Below, in pieces: positions 7,900 to 16,774 of a stretch of 47,035 nt of DNA. The DNA lies in contig CACEOY010000008.1 in the NCBI GenBank assembly GCA_902561155.1, positions 1 through 47,035 on the forward strand, read 5' to 3'. Source of the DNA: an uncultured Pelagibacteraceae bacterium. GTDB taxonomy: Bacteria > Pseudomonadota > Alphaproteobacteria > Pelagibacterales > Pelagibacteraceae. Below the pieces are notes generated by a model. That model ran no database searches, was not told the DNA's origin, and saw only the letters and a list, made by a program, of their open reading frames with translations. The translations under genes and the position numbers were made by a program. Numbering within the stretch: position 1 is the stretch's first letter; each line of letters starts with the position of its first letter.

Positions 7900-8286
7900 A
7901 TGAATGCAACGATTCGGAATATTCAGTTAGTAGCAGTATTAATCGTTCTAGCTGCAACAGTTATTGCTTTCTTTCTTGAAATTCATGAAATGTATCAGAA
8001 CAGGAATATAAGTTTAGCTGATCTGCTTCTTATGTTTATCTATATTGAGGTTATTGGATTAGTAAGATCTTATTGGGAGACAAGATCGGTTAGAATAACT
8101 TATCCTATGATCATCGCTATAACTGCTTTAGCTCGATTTATAATTCTTCAAGACAAAGACCAAGATCCAACAAATTTAATTTATATATCTCTTGCAATTT
8201 TAATTGTAGCAGCAGCAACTGTCATTATAAGATTTAGAAATAGTAAAATATTAAAACTTGACTCTTCAAAATCTAACGAACTTTAA
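7900..8286 (+). CDS. PsiE-like phosphate-starvation-inducible membrane protein
   Basis: A 128-residue inner-membrane protein with four hydrophobic spans. It matches the PsiE family in the central segment (YIEVIGLVRSYWETRSVRIT) and the following ALARFIILQDKD. The biochemical function of PsiE is unknown; in Escherichia coli the gene is induced by phosphate starvation. No Pho box was recognised here. It lies 21 bases behind argG, and its 3' end overlaps the convergent folD by 14 bases. Confidence 0.8.
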   Translation: MNATIRNIQLVAVLIVLAATVIAFFLEIHEMYQNRNISLADLLLMFIYIEVIGLVRSYWETRSVRITYPMIIAITALARFIILQDKDQDPTNLIYISLAILIVAAATVIIRFRNSKILKLDSSKSNEL

Positions 8287-9109
8287 AACATTCTAAAGTA
8301 TTACTTAGTAAACATGCTATTGTCATAGGTCCTACTCCACCAGGCACTGGTGTGATTGCTTTTGCCTTACTTTTTACTTCATCAAATTTGACATCACCTA
8401 CAATTTGACTACCTAGTTTATTAATTCCAACATCAATTACAATGCAATCTTTTTTCACCCAATCAGATTTTACTAAATTCGCCATTCCTACGGCAGCAAC
8501 TAATATATCAGCTCTTTTACATTCTTCTTTTATATCTCTAGACTTAGAATGAAGTATAGTGACCGTACAATTTTCTCTTAATAAAAGTTGAGCCATCGGT
8601 TTTCCATTTAAATTAGATCTACCAATTATTGTAGCGTGCAAACCTTTAAGATCTTCTTGAACAGATTTTATAAGTTTAATACATCCTAATGGTGTACACG
8701 GCACAATGGCATCGTAACCCGAGGCTAAGTTTCCAACATTTAAAGGATTAAAACCATCAACATCTTTTTTAGGATGAATTGAATTTATTATTTTTTTCTG
8801 ACTAATTTGTTTTGGTAATGGTAACTGAACCAATATACCAGTAACCTCTTTATCATTGTTAAGAGATTTTATCTTATCCAATACTTCTTTTTCTGAAACT
8901 GTTTCAGGATACTTTATAACTTCAGATTTTATACCCACCTCTTTGGCCTTCTTTTGTTTATTCTTTACGTATATCTGACTTGGTAAATAATCACCTATTA
9001 ATATTACGCTTAGCTTTGGAACATCTTTTGTATTTCTGCATATTTTTGTTATTTCATCTTTGATTTTTTTTCTTAATTTTTCAGAGTGTGATTTACCATC
9101 TATAATCAT
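8273..9109 (-). CDS. folD: Bifunctional methylenetetrahydrofolate dehydrogenase/methenyltetrahydrofolate cyclohydrolase
   Basis: FolD interconverts methylene-, methenyl- and 10-formyl-tetrahydrofolate with NADP, supplying one-carbon units for purines and initiator tRNA formylation. The 278-residue length is typical. The active-site Tyr47 and Lys51 lie in SQIYVKNKQKKAKEVGI. The conserved VQLPLP, the dinucleotide-binding GRSNLNGKPMAQLL, and the C-terminal TPVPGGVGPMT are all present. It is the last gene of a minus-strand run hemC-hemD-mscS-yggT-folD with almost no spacing. One-carbon oxidation is prominent in SAR11 metabolism. Confidence 0.97.
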   Translation of the reverse strand: MIIDGKSHSEKLRKKIKDEITKICRNTKDVPKLSVILIGDYLPSQIYVKNKQKKAKEVGIKSEVIKYPETVSEKEVLDKIKSLNNDKEVTGILVQLPLPKQISQKKIINSIHPKKDVDGFNPLNVGNLASGYDAIVPCTPLGCIKLIKSVQEDLKGLHATIIGRSNLNGKPMAQLLLRENCTVTILHSKSRDIKEECKRADILVAAVGMANLVKSDWVKKDCIVIDVGINKLGSQIVGDVKFDEVKSKAKAITPVPGGVGPMTIACLLSNTLECFKVR

Positions 9110-9110
9110 A

Positions 9111-9401
9111 TTAAAATAAACTAGGAGCTAAATATTCAAAAACTAGGTTTCTAAAAAACATCAATGCTAATATTAATACTACGGGTGAAATATCTATCGA
9201 TCCTAAATTTGGCATGTATCTTCTAATGAAATTTAAAGGCGGTGCAGTGAGTCTATATGATACATCAAGGATTGCATAAACAAATCTATTACCTGTATTA
9301 AGTATATTAAATGCAACCAACCAACTTAAAACAGCATTAATTATTAAAATCCAAATATAAAGTGTAACAATATTATCAAACAAAATTAATGCGGACTTCA
9401 T
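9111..9401 (-). CDS. YggT family membrane protein
   Basis: A 96-residue protein of the YggT family: two hydrophobic segments separated by a short loop carrying the typical YRLTAPPLNFIRRYMPNLG signature, followed by DISPVVLILALMF. Related proteins take part in osmotic tolerance and membrane organisation, but the molecular function is unknown. It shares its first base with the stop of the mscS gene, which supports a combined envelope or osmotic role. The ATG start is followed one base after its stop by folD. Confidence 0.88.
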   Translation of the reverse strand: MKSALILFDNIVTLYIWILIINAVLSWLVAFNILNTGNRFVYAILDVSYRLTAPPLNFIRRYMPNLGSIDISPVVLILALMFFRNLVFEYLAPSLF

Positions 9402-10492
9402 CAGTTTTTCTCCACATAAATTGATGTACTTGGAAATGCAAATGATGCTCCATTGCTCTCTACAATTTTTTTAACTTCCACAGCTAATCTTTCTTTTACT
9501 TTGAGCCATTCGCCCCATTCATTAGTTTTTGTAAAACATCTGACATAGAGATCTATTGAGCTATCGGAAAATTTATCAATCCTAACTGCGTGTTCAGTGT
9601 TATCTCCAATTTTAAAATCTTTATTGTTCTCAATATATTTCTCAATTTGATCTCTTATATTTTTTAATTGATCTATTGTAGAGTTGTACTGGAGTGTAAT
9701 TATCCAACTTATTCTCCAATTGGTGGTCTCGCTAATATTAACCACTGCATTTTCAGCGAACGAGGAATTGGGAATTGTTGCAATTGATTTATCAAATTTT
9801 CTTATTACCGTTGATCTAAAGCCAATTCTCTCAACAATACCCTCTGTAATTCCTTCAACATAAATCCAATCACCAATTTTAAATCTTTTTTCTACTAAAA
9901 CTAAAACTCCTGAAATTAAATTTTTAAATAAATCTTGGGCGCCTAAAGCGACTGCAACACCAAATAAACCTAATCCCGCAATTATGGGTGCAATTTTTAT
10001 GCCCCAAATATCCAATGTTGCTGCAAAACCAAAAAAAATAATTAAAATCTTGTTAGCTTTTACAACCCAATTTAACAAGTCTTTAGATAAAAGTTCCTCT
10101 ACCCTTCTTATTAAATAAGTCAGTGGTTCAACAATTTGGTGAATAAGCCAAAATATTAAAATTGTTATTAGAGAACGATTGATGTTATCTACAAAAATCA
10201 ACATTTTTCCATCAAATTCCATATAAGAACTTGCAACGAAAATTCCTAAAACAATCGGAAGAAATTTAATTGGCCCGGTAGAAGCTTTAACTAAAGCATC
10301 ATCAAACTTGTTAGTCGTTTTGTCGACATAGTTTTGCAGCCTTTTTAAAATGAAATTTGAAATTAAACCTCTTAATAAAAGGAATAATAATAAAATTACT
10401 ATGCCTACGCCTATCTGTGTAAAATTAATTCCAGCTATTCCTTGCTGCCAAATTTCAATAAATAAGTTTTTAAAGTTTTCCAGTACATTCAT
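9401..10492 (-). CDS. Small-conductance mechanosensitive channel (MscS family)
   Basis: A 363-residue MscS-type channel protein that should open under membrane tension and release solutes on hypo-osmotic shock. The N-terminus has several membrane spans. The pore helix and its continuation are seen as GLGLFGVAVALGAQDLFKNL, followed by the beta domain (FKIGDWIYVEGITEGIVERI) with the conserved TIPNSSF, and then the C-terminal vestibule domain. It overlaps hemD by four bases and abuts yggT, in an operon whose upstream genes are for heme synthesis. Confidence 0.92.
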   Translation of the reverse strand: MNVLENFKNLFIEIWQQGIAGINFTQIGVGIVILLLFLLLRGLISNFILKRLQNYVDKTTNKFDDALVKASTGPIKFLPIVLGIFVASSYMEFDGKMLIFVDNINRSLITILIFWLIHQIVEPLTYLIRRVEELLSKDLLNWVVKANKILIIFFGFAATLDIWGIKIAPIIAGLGLFGVAVALGAQDLFKNLISGVLVLVEKRFKIGDWIYVEGITEGIVERIGFRSTVIRKFDKSIATIPNSSFAENAVVNISETTNWRISWIITLQYNSTIDQLKNIRDQIEKYIENNKDFKIGDNTEHAVRIDKFSDSSIDLYVRCFTKTNEWGEWLKVKERLAVEVKKIVESNGASFAFPSTSIYVEKN

Positions 10493-11193
10493 TTTATTTT
10501 TTCAAGTTCTATAATTTCATTTCCAGGATTAAAAATTTTGTTATTTTTCCACCCGGCTTTATTAAAAAACTCTACAATTTTTTTACTTATACACATAACA
10601 ACTGATTGTGTCATCATTGGAGCTAAAGAATAATTAGCGACAATACTATTAAAACTCTCTGCACTTCTTAAGGAATAAACAAATATTACGTCAGGTGGAT
10701 ATTTTTTGATTAAATCAATATTAGCATCATTTAAAGTGGTTATTTTCTCTGAAAAATAGTTAATGATTTTATTTACTTTAAATCCCTCTCTTCCAAGTTC
10801 CTTATCAAGCTCTAAAGTTATTTGATCCCCACAAATATATGCTAATTTGTCATTTTTCTTGAGCTCTTTAGAATTAATAATTAAATTTTTTAAAGCGTTA
10901 ACATTTCCACTTGCTGATATTGTTTTTGTAAATCCACTTAATCTTGCAATTTTTTCAGTAACTGAACCTACACAAAAACATATAATGTTTTTTTTTTCTC
11001 CGTTAATATTTAAATTTCTCACTGCATTAGAGCTTGTAAAAACCAGTGCTTTATAATCTTCTATATTGATTTTTTCTACATTTGCTTTTTTGATTTTTAA
11101 AGTTGGTACATGCATAATTTTGTATCCTAAACTAAAAAGTTCTTGCATCAAATTTTCAGTATCATTCAATGGTCTTGTTAAAATTATATTCAT
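10489..11193 (-). CDS. hemD: Uroporphyrinogen-III synthase
   Basis: HemD closes and inverts ring D of hydroxymethylbilane to give uroporphyrinogen III. The family is poorly conserved in sequence. Support comes from length (234 residues), the opening ILTRPLNDTENLMQEL, the two-domain pattern with LVFTSSNAVR near residues 50-60, the VYSLRSAESF segment in the second half, and position: it overlaps hemC by four bases (ATGA) in the order hemC-hemD, as in many proteobacteria. Confidence 0.9.
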   Translation of the reverse strand: MNIILTRPLNDTENLMQELFSLGYKIMHVPTLKIKKANVEKINIEDYKALVFTSSNAVRNLNINGEKKNIICFCVGSVTEKIARLSGFTKTISASGNVNALKNLIINSKELKKNDKLAYICGDQITLELDKELGREGFKVNKIINYFSEKITTLNDANIDLIKKYPPDVIFVYSLRSAESFNSIVANYSLAPMMTQSVVMCISKKIVEFFNKAGWKNNKIFNPGNEIIELEKIK

Positions 11194-12104
11194 CTTTTTT
11201 TTTTATATTTGCCCTCAGATTGTTTTAATAAATCTTTGCCAGCAGAAATTCCAAGTTGTGCTGGAAATTTTTTATCTCCACTTTTTTTTACCGAAAATGA
11301 TTTAAGACCATCATCTGAAAACAATTGTGATATTATAGTAATATTGTTTTTATCTATATTTGCATAAACCCCCACTGCTGTGTGGCAATCTCCTCCAATA
11401 GTCTTTAATAAACTTCTTTCTGTTAGCGCACAAATTTTTGTATTTTCATCATTCATTTTTTCTAAAATTTTTAGATTTTCAAAATCATCTTTTCTACATT
11501 GGACAGCTATCACTCCCTGACCAGCTGAAGGAATGATTTTTTTCTCTGAAAATATTTCTTCTATTTCCTCCTCAAGATTTAATGTTTTAATACCAGCTAA
11601 GGCTAGAATAATACCATCATACTCACCTTTTTTTACTTTCGAGATTCTACTATCAATATTTCCTCTTATATTTTTGCAGTTTATATTTTTGAAGAGTAAT
11701 TTGAATTGAAGTTCTCTTCTTTTTGAACTTGAACCAATTGTAAGCTTATCACTATAGAGTGACTTATCTTTTTTGAGAACTATAACATCTCTTGGATCGT
11801 TTCTCTTTAAATATGCACCTATAATTAAATTATTTTCCTCAAAAGAGTCCATGTCTTTTAATGAATGTACCGCAATATCAATTTTTTTTTCAGATAATTG
11901 TCTTTCGATTTCTTTACAAAAGATATTTTTACCCCCAATATTAGAAATCTTTTTATCATGAAATATATCTCCAGAAGTTTTGATGGTTTGAATATCAATT
12001 TCCATTTTTTTATCTGACACTGAAGAAAACAACTTTTTTACTGTTTCAGCGTAAGAAATTGAAAGTTTACTGCCGCGTGCACCAATTATGATTTTTTTAT
12101 CCAT
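11190..12104 (-). CDS. hemC: Porphobilinogen deaminase (hydroxymethylbilane synthase)
   Basis: HemC polymerises four porphobilinogens into hydroxymethylbilane on a covalently attached dipyrromethane cofactor. The 304-residue protein is of usual length. The opening IGARGSKLS, the catalytic aspartate Asp84 in VHSLKDMD, the arginine-rich TIGSSSKRRELQ stretch, and PSAGQGVIAVQCR are visible. The cofactor cysteine is Cys240 in GGDCHTAVG. It heads the minus-strand hemC-hemD-mscS-yggT-folD run and is divergent from tsaD across 38 bases, which must hold both promoters. Confidence 0.96.
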   Translation of the reverse strand: MDKKIIIGARGSKLSISYAETVKKLFSSVSDKKMEIDIQTIKTSGDIFHDKKISNIGGKNIFCKEIERQLSEKKIDIAVHSLKDMDSFEENNLIIGAYLKRNDPRDVIVLKKDKSLYSDKLTIGSSSKRRELQFKLLFKNINCKNIRGNIDSRISKVKKGEYDGIILALAGIKTLNLEEEIEEIFSEKKIIPSAGQGVIAVQCRKDDFENLKILEKMNDENTKICALTERSLLKTIGGDCHTAVGVYANIDKNNITIISQLFSDDGLKSFSVKKSGDKKFPAQLGISAGKDLLKQSEGKYKKKR

Positions 12105-12142
12105 TTAAGTATTTTAAAGTTTATTTTATAATATCTAATCTT

Positions 12143-13219
12143 ATGGGAAAAAAACTAATTTTTTTAGGTATTGAAACTAGCTGTGACGAAACAGCGGCCT
12201 CAATAGTTCAAGAAAATTTAGATGGTACTGCAAAAGTTTTGTCGTCTATTGTCTCGAGTCAAATAAAGGAGCATGAAAAATTCGGAGGTATAGTGCCAGA
12301 GCTGGCAGCCAGATCTCATGTTGAAAATATTGATTTTATAATTTCAAAAGCTCTTAAAGATGCTAAAATAAATTTTGAGCTAATTGATGGTATTGCTGCT
12401 ACAGCTGGACCAGGTCTAATTGTCTGTTTAACGGTTGGATTAAATATTGGTAAGGCTATAGCAGGATTTAGTGAAAAGCCATTTGTGGCTGTTAATCATC
12501 TTGAGGGACATGCTCTGAGCCCAGCATTAAGTAATAAAATTAAATTTCCTTATTTGTTACTATTAATTTCTGGAGGTCATTCTCAATACTTAATTGTTGA
12601 AAATGTAAACGAGTATAAACAAATAGGTACCACAATAGACGATGCTTTAGGCGAAGCTTTTGATAAAACAGCAAAGATGTTAAATCTTGGATATCCTGGC
12701 GGTCCGGCTGTTGAAAAATTTGCAAAACAAGGAGATAAAAATTTTTATAAATTACCGGAACCCATAATAAATAAAGCGGGATGCAATTTATCTTTTGCAG
12801 GATTAAAAACAGCTGTTTTAATTCAGTCAAAGAAAATTAAAAATGATAAAAAACTTAAATTAAATTTAGCAGCCTCGTTTCAAGAAACTATAATTAAGAT
12901 TCTTCAGAAAAAAACTGAGGTTGCGTTTAAAGAATTTAAAAAATTTTCTAAAAAAGAAAAAAATATATTTGTAGTTGCTGGCGGTGTTGCTGCTAACCAA
13001 AACATCCGAAGAAGTTTGGAACAATTGTCAAAAAAAAATAATTTTGAGCCAATTTTTTCTGATCTTAAGTTTTGCGGGGATAATGCGGCTATGATCGCTT
13101 GGGCAGGAATACAAAGATATAAAAGAAAATTAATAGACAATCTAAATGTAGAGCCAAAATCAAGATGGCCACTGGATAAATTTGCTCCTTATATGAAAGG
13201 GCCAGGACTAAAACTTTGA
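12143..13219 (+). CDS. tsaD: tRNA N6-adenosine threonylcarbamoyltransferase
   Basis: TsaD transfers the threonylcarbamoyl group to A37 of ANN-decoding tRNAs, working with TsaB and TsaE. The 358-residue ASKHA-fold protein begins with GIETSCDETA. The metal-binding pair is His119 and His123 in NHLEGH. A nucleotide-binding glycine motif appears as LISGGHSQ, and the late FCGDNAAMIAWAG is typical. A TATAAT sequence at 12127-12132 lies 10 bases before the ATG and may be its -10 box, giving a very short leader. Its stop overlaps the TTG start of the following EVE-domain gene. Confidence 0.96.
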   Translation: MGKKLIFLGIETSCDETAASIVQENLDGTAKVLSSIVSSQIKEHEKFGGIVPELAARSHVENIDFIISKALKDAKINFELIDGIAATAGPGLIVCLTVGLNIGKAIAGFSEKPFVAVNHLEGHALSPALSNKIKFPYLLLLISGGHSQYLIVENVNEYKQIGTTIDDALGEAFDKTAKMLNLGYPGGPAVEKFAKQGDKNFYKLPEPIINKAGCNLSFAGLKTAVLIQSKKIKNDKKLKLNLAASFQETIIKILQKKTEVAFKEFKKFSKKEKNIFVVAGGVAANQNIRRSLEQLSKKNNFEPIFSDLKFCGDNAAMIAWAGIQRYKRKLIDNLNVEPKSRWPLDKFAPYMKGPGLKL

Positions 13220-13632
13220 AAAATTACTGGTTAATAAAATCTGAGCCATATGTTTGGTCTATTGATCAACAAAAAAAAGCTGGTAATAAAGGAGCTACTT
13301 GGGATGGTGTTAGAAATTATCAAGCTGCAAATAATTTAAGAAAAATGAAAATTGGAGATGAATGTTTTTTCTATCATTCAAATGAAGGGAAGGAAATTGT
13401 AGGAGTAGTGTCGGTCATTAAAAGGGCTTTTATTGATAAAACTGATAAGAAAAAAAAATTTGTTGCTGTTCAGGTTAGGTTTAAAAAAAAGTTAAAAACT
13501 CCAGTTTCATTGGAAAATATAAAAAAAACAAAGCAAATTTCGCATTTACCTTTAATAAAACAAAGCAGATTATCAGTAATGCCTATTGATTTTAAAAGCT
13601 GGAAAATAATTTGTAAGATGGGTAGAATCTGA
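13216..13632 (+). CDS. EVE domain-containing protein
   Basis: A 138-residue protein consisting of an EVE domain (PUA-like fold, thymocyte nuclear protein 1 type), thought to recognise modified bases in nucleic acids. Family features are YWLIKSEPYVWSI at the start, TWDGVRNYQAANNLR, and MKIGDECFFYHSN. The start is a TTG at 13216 overlapping the tsaD stop (TTGA), which implies translational coupling to this tRNA-modification gene, a pairing consistent with a nucleic-acid role. The frame ends just before the acetyl-CoA synthetase gene. Confidence 0.88.
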   Translation: MKNYWLIKSEPYVWSIDQQKKAGNKGATWDGVRNYQAANNLRKMKIGDECFFYHSNEGKEIVGVVSVIKRAFIDKTDKKKKFVAVQVRFKKKLKTPVSLENIKKTKQISHLPLIKQSRLSVMPIDFKSWKIICKMGRI

Positions 13633-13655
13633 GAAAAAAATAAAAAAGGTTTATC

Positions 13656-15752
13656 GTGGCTAGAAGATCAAAAAAAAAGAATAAACAGAAAAAGACTAGA
13701 TCGAAAAAAAAATCTAGAAGAATAAAAAGACTTAAAAAAAAAGTAAGAAAAATTAGGTCTTCAAAGTCTAGAGGTGGAAGATCTAAAAAAAGTATTGTTG
13801 TAAAAGATGAAGAGGGAAATTCAGTTATAAAAGTTTCAGAAGCCTGGTCTAATCAAGCTTTAATAAATAGTTCTAAATACAAAAAAAAATATAATTTATC
13901 AGTAAAGGAAAATGAAAAATTTTGGAGAAAAGAGGGAAAAAGAATTACCTGGATTAAGCCATACACTAGAATTAAGGATGTGAAATATAGTAAAGATGAA
14001 GTAAAGATTAAATGGTTTTACGATGGCACTTTAAATGTTTCAGCAAATTGTATTGACAGGCATTTAAAAAAGAATGGTAAGAAAACTGCAATAATTTGGG
14101 TAGGAGATGATCCCGCAGATACCAAAAAAATTACTTATAAAGAATTGCATAAAAATGTTAGCAAAGCTGCAAATGCTCTTAAAAGCATTGGAATACAAAA
14201 AGGTGACAGAGTAACTATTTATTTAACAATGATACCTGAGCTTGCATATACAATGCTTGCATGTGCAAGAATTGGGGCAGTTCATTCAATAATTTTTGGT
14301 GGTTTCTCACCAGACTCAATTGCAACAAGGATTAATGATTGCGAGTCTGATTATTTAATTACTGCGGATGAAGGTGTAAGAGGAGGAAAAATAATTCCTC
14401 TTAAAAAAATAGCTGATGAAGCTTTATCTCAGTGTCCTAATGTAAAAAAATGTATAGTAGTTAAAAGAACTGGAAATCAAGTAAGTTGGAATGATGAGCG
14501 AGATGTTTCTTATGAAGAGCTAATTAACAAAGTGTCAGCTAAATGTGACCCGGAAGAAATGAGCGCTGAAGATCCACTATTTATTTTATACACTTCGGGT
14601 TCTACAGGAAAACCTAAAGGTGTGCTTCATACTTCAGGAGGTTATTTGGTTTATGCATCAATGACCCATCAATATATATTTGATTATAAACCTAAAGATA
14701 TTTATTGGTGTACAGCTGATATAGGTTGGGTAACTGGACACAGTTATATAATTTATGGACCTTTATCTAATGGAGCTACAACAATTATGTTTGAGGGTGT
14801 TCCAAATTATCCAGACAGCTCAAGGTGGTGGCAAATCGTGGACAAATACAAAGTAAACATTTTTTATACGGCTCCTACAGCCATCAGAGCTTTAATGAGA
14901 GAAGGTGATCAACCAGTGAAAAAAACTAGCAGAAAATCATTAAAATTACTTGGTACAGTTGGAGAGCCTATCAATCCGGAGGCTTGGATGTGGTACTACA
15001 AAACAGTAGGCGATGGACGTTGTCCAATTGTCGACACTTGGTGGCAAACTGAAACAGGAGGAATATTGATTGCTCCTCAACCCGGTGCGATTGACCTTAA
15101 ACCAGGATCAGCGACGAAACCATTTTATGGAATTAAACCGGTAATCGTGGATGAGGCTGGAAAGGTTCTTAAAGGAGCATGTAAGGGAAGATTATGTATG
15201 TCTGCTTCATGGCCAGGGCAAATGCGAACAGTTTACGGTGATCATAAAAGATTCATAGACACATATTTTTCTCAATTCGATGGGAAATATTTTACTGGAG
15301 ATGGCTGCAGAAGAGATAAAGACGGTTATTATTGGATAACTGGGAGAGTTGATGATGTTATAATAGTTTCCGGACATAATTTAGGGACAGCTGAAATAGA
15401 AAGCGCTTTTGTAGCTCACCCTAAAGTAGCAGAAGCTGCAGTTGTAGGTTACCCTCATGATATTAAAGGAAATGGTTTGTATTGTTACGTTACATTAAAT
15501 GCTGGCGAACAACCTGATGGTGACCTAGAAAGAGAGCTTAAACTTTGGGTGAGAAAACAAATCGGACCTATAGCTACACCAGATTTAATTCAGTTTGCTC
15601 CTGGTTTACCAAAAACAAGATCGGGTAAAATAATGAGAAGAATTTTAAGGAAGATTGCAGCTAATGAGCATAATGAATTAGGTGACACAACTACCCTTGC
15701 AGACCCGTCTGTTGTAGAGTCTTTAGTAGAAAACAGGCAAAACAAAGATTAA
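13656..15752 (+). CDS. acsA: Acetyl-CoA synthetase with a highly basic N-terminal extension
   Basis: Acs activates acetate to acetyl-CoA through an acetyl-adenylate. From about residue 60 the protein follows the normal Acs layout: [31 protein letters not shown], the phosphate loop [11 protein letters not shown] at 312-322, WWQTETGG, the hinge-region [20 protein letters not shown], and the regulatory, potentially acetylated Lys658 in [10 protein letters not shown]. The total of 698 residues exceeds the usual 650. The excess is an N-terminal tail in which about 27 of the first 46 residues are Lys or Arg. No alternative ATG, GTG or TTG occurs at the tail/core junction, and AAGG precedes the GTG start at 13656, so the tail is probably translated. 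The nearby symporter may supply its substrate. Confidence 0.95.
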   Translation: MARRSKKKNKQKKTRSKKKSRRIKRLKKKVRKIRSSKSRGGRSKKSIVVKDEEGNSVIKVSEAWSNQALINSSKYKKKYNLSVKENEKFWRKEGKRITWIKPYTRIKDVKYSKDEVKIKWFYDGTLNVSANCIDRHLKKNGKKTAIIWVGDDPADTKKITYKELHKNVSKAANALKSIGIQKGDRVTIYLTMIPELAYTMLACARIGAVHSIIFGGFSPDSIATRINDCESDYLITADEGVRGGKIIPLKKIADEALSQCPNVKKCIVVKRTGNQVSWNDERDVSYEELINKVSAKCDPEEMSAEDPLFILYTSGSTGKPKGVLHTSGGYLVYASMTHQYIFDYKPKDIYWCTADIGWVTGHSYIIYGPLSNGATTIMFEGVPNYPDSSRWWQIVDKYKVNIFYTAPTAIRALMREGDQPVKKTSRKSLKLLGTVGEPINPEAWMWYYKTVGDGRCPIVDTWWQTETGGILIAPQPGAIDLKPGSATKPFYGIKPVIVDEAGKVLKGACKGRLCMSASWPGQMRTVYGDHKRFIDTYFSQFDGKYFTGDGCRRDKDGYYWITGRVDDVIIVSGHNLGTAEIESAFVAHPKVAEAAVVGYPHDIKGNGLYCYVTLNAGEQPDGDLERELKLWVRKQIGPIATPDLIQFAPGLPKTRSGKIMRRILRKIAANEHNELGDTTTLADPSVVESLVENRQNKD

Positions 15753-16376
15753 TTATTTTAGATTTACTGGAATTTTTTCAAAATCAGCAACTACTAACAT
15801 CCATTTATTTTTAATAGAATTAATTACAATTTCTTTATCCAATTCTTTTAATTCATCAGCTATTGGTGCCCAATGAAATAAAGCGTTACAACTATTAGAA
15901 AAGGGCTTATCGCTACAATATTCTTTTATATTAAAACTATTTAATTTTTCTTTAAATTTTAACTTGTATTTTTCACACATTTCATCTGGCAAACCATTTA
16001 TAATTTCGTTATCTAAAATAGTTTGATAAATTTTACTTGGATCCAAAATATCGATATTGTGTTTTTTATTCAAATATGAGACAGCAAAAAAAGTTAAATC
16101 TGTTACAGCCTCAGAAAAAATGTTCCATTTGGCTTTATTTACAGATTCGATAAAGATATCATCGGTAAACATCATGTTCTGTTTTAAGCCCATCCTAGTT
16201 TTTAAATAACCATAAAGCGTTGATTGAGTTACAAAAGCTGATTTTTCTTTTATAAAATTTATCAAATCACTTTCATTATTAATTTTTAGAAATTTTTTGC
16301 TTATTTTTTCATATGGAAACAGATAATCTTTTACTGCTGACAAGACCTCAGATATCGTTTTTAGATTCAATTTCAA
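15753..16376 (-). CDS. Conserved hypothetical protein (function unknown)
   Basis: A 207-residue protein I cannot assign to a characterised family. It has no signal peptide or clear membrane span and is probably cytoplasmic. It reads as a helical protein with the features YLFPYEKISKKFL, KSAFVTQSTLYGYLKTRMG, and an aromatic middle (AVTDLTFFAVSYL). Two cysteines lie in the CSDKPFSNSC segment, followed by HWAPIADELKELD. I have the impression that similar proteins sit beside acetyl-CoA synthetase and DUF4212/symporter genes in other Alphaproteobacteria, but that is from memory. It abuts the acs stop in convergent orientation and is divergent from the symporter operon across 143 bases. Confidence 0.7.
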   Translation of the reverse strand: MKLNLKTISEVLSAVKDYLFPYEKISKKFLKINNESDLINFIKEKSAFVTQSTLYGYLKTRMGLKQNMMFTDDIFIESVNKAKWNIFSEAVTDLTFFAVSYLNKKHNIDILDPSKIYQTILDNEIINGLPDEMCEKYKLKFKEKLNSFNIKEYCSDKPFSNSCNALFHWAPIADELKELDKEIVINSIKNKWMLVVADFEKIPVNLK

Positions 16377-16491
16377 GTTGTATGCTTTTTTGTCTCTTTT
16401 TTTTCCTTTATTTTTAGGGATTTATAGCACTTCAAAATAGGTTTTTTAACTTTTAATTACCGTCAAAATGGGTAGGATCACAACCATTAAG

Positions 16492-16505
16492 TTACGTTAA
16501 CGTAA
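16492..16505. promoter_or_regulatory. Perfect 14-bp palindrome, probable operator of the symporter operon
   Basis: The sequence TTACGTTAACGTAA is a perfect inverted repeat without spacer, placed 14 bases before the DUF4212 start codon and just upstream of its GGGGGAAA ribosome-binding site. Its size and symmetry fit the site of a dimeric regulator, and the position fits repression at or downstream of the transcription start. Sites of the form TTTACGTNNACGTAAA have been described for MerR-type regulators of acid catabolism such as LiuR, but assignment here is only a suggestion. No regulator gene adjoins it. Confidence 0.5.
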
Positions 16506-16519
16506 ATATAGGGGGAAAT

Positions 16520-16774
16520 ATGTCAAATAAAGAAAAACATTGGCAGAAAACCAAAGGTCATATGATAATGACTCTATGTCTTTGGGCTTTCTTTTCAATG
16601 GTGATTTTCCTTTTCGGATATGAAATCAACGGAATGAGCTTTTTAGGATATCCTTTAGCTTATTACATGACGGCTCAAGGATCACTTCTTGCGTTCGTTA
16701 TCATTATTTTCTGGTTTGCAAACAAACAAGAGAAAATTGATGAAGAGTTTGGTTTCGGAGAGAAGGAGGATTAA
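16520..16774 (+). CDS. DUF4212 small subunit of a sodium/solute symporter
   Basis: An 84-residue membrane protein of the DUF4212 family (putative solute:sodium symporter small subunit). It contains two hydrophobic spans (about residues 14-32 and 45-68) joined by a short loop with GMSFLGYPLAYYMTAQGS, and an acidic end. Such proteins are encoded directly before large SSS-family symporters. Here the stop and the next start share a base (TTAATG), so the pair is translated together. The strong GGGGGAAA ribosome-binding site and less AT-biased codon choice suggest high expression. Confidence 0.9.
   Translation: MSNKEKHWQKTKGHMIMTLCLWAFFSMVIFLFGYEINGMSFLGYPLAYYMTAQGSLLAFVIIIFWFANKQEKIDEEFGFGEKED

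Noticed and set aside
16377-16519. Riboswitch in the symporter operon leader
   Set aside because: Apart from the 14-bp palindrome no paired elements or known aptamer motifs were visible; the palindrome fits a DNA operator better.
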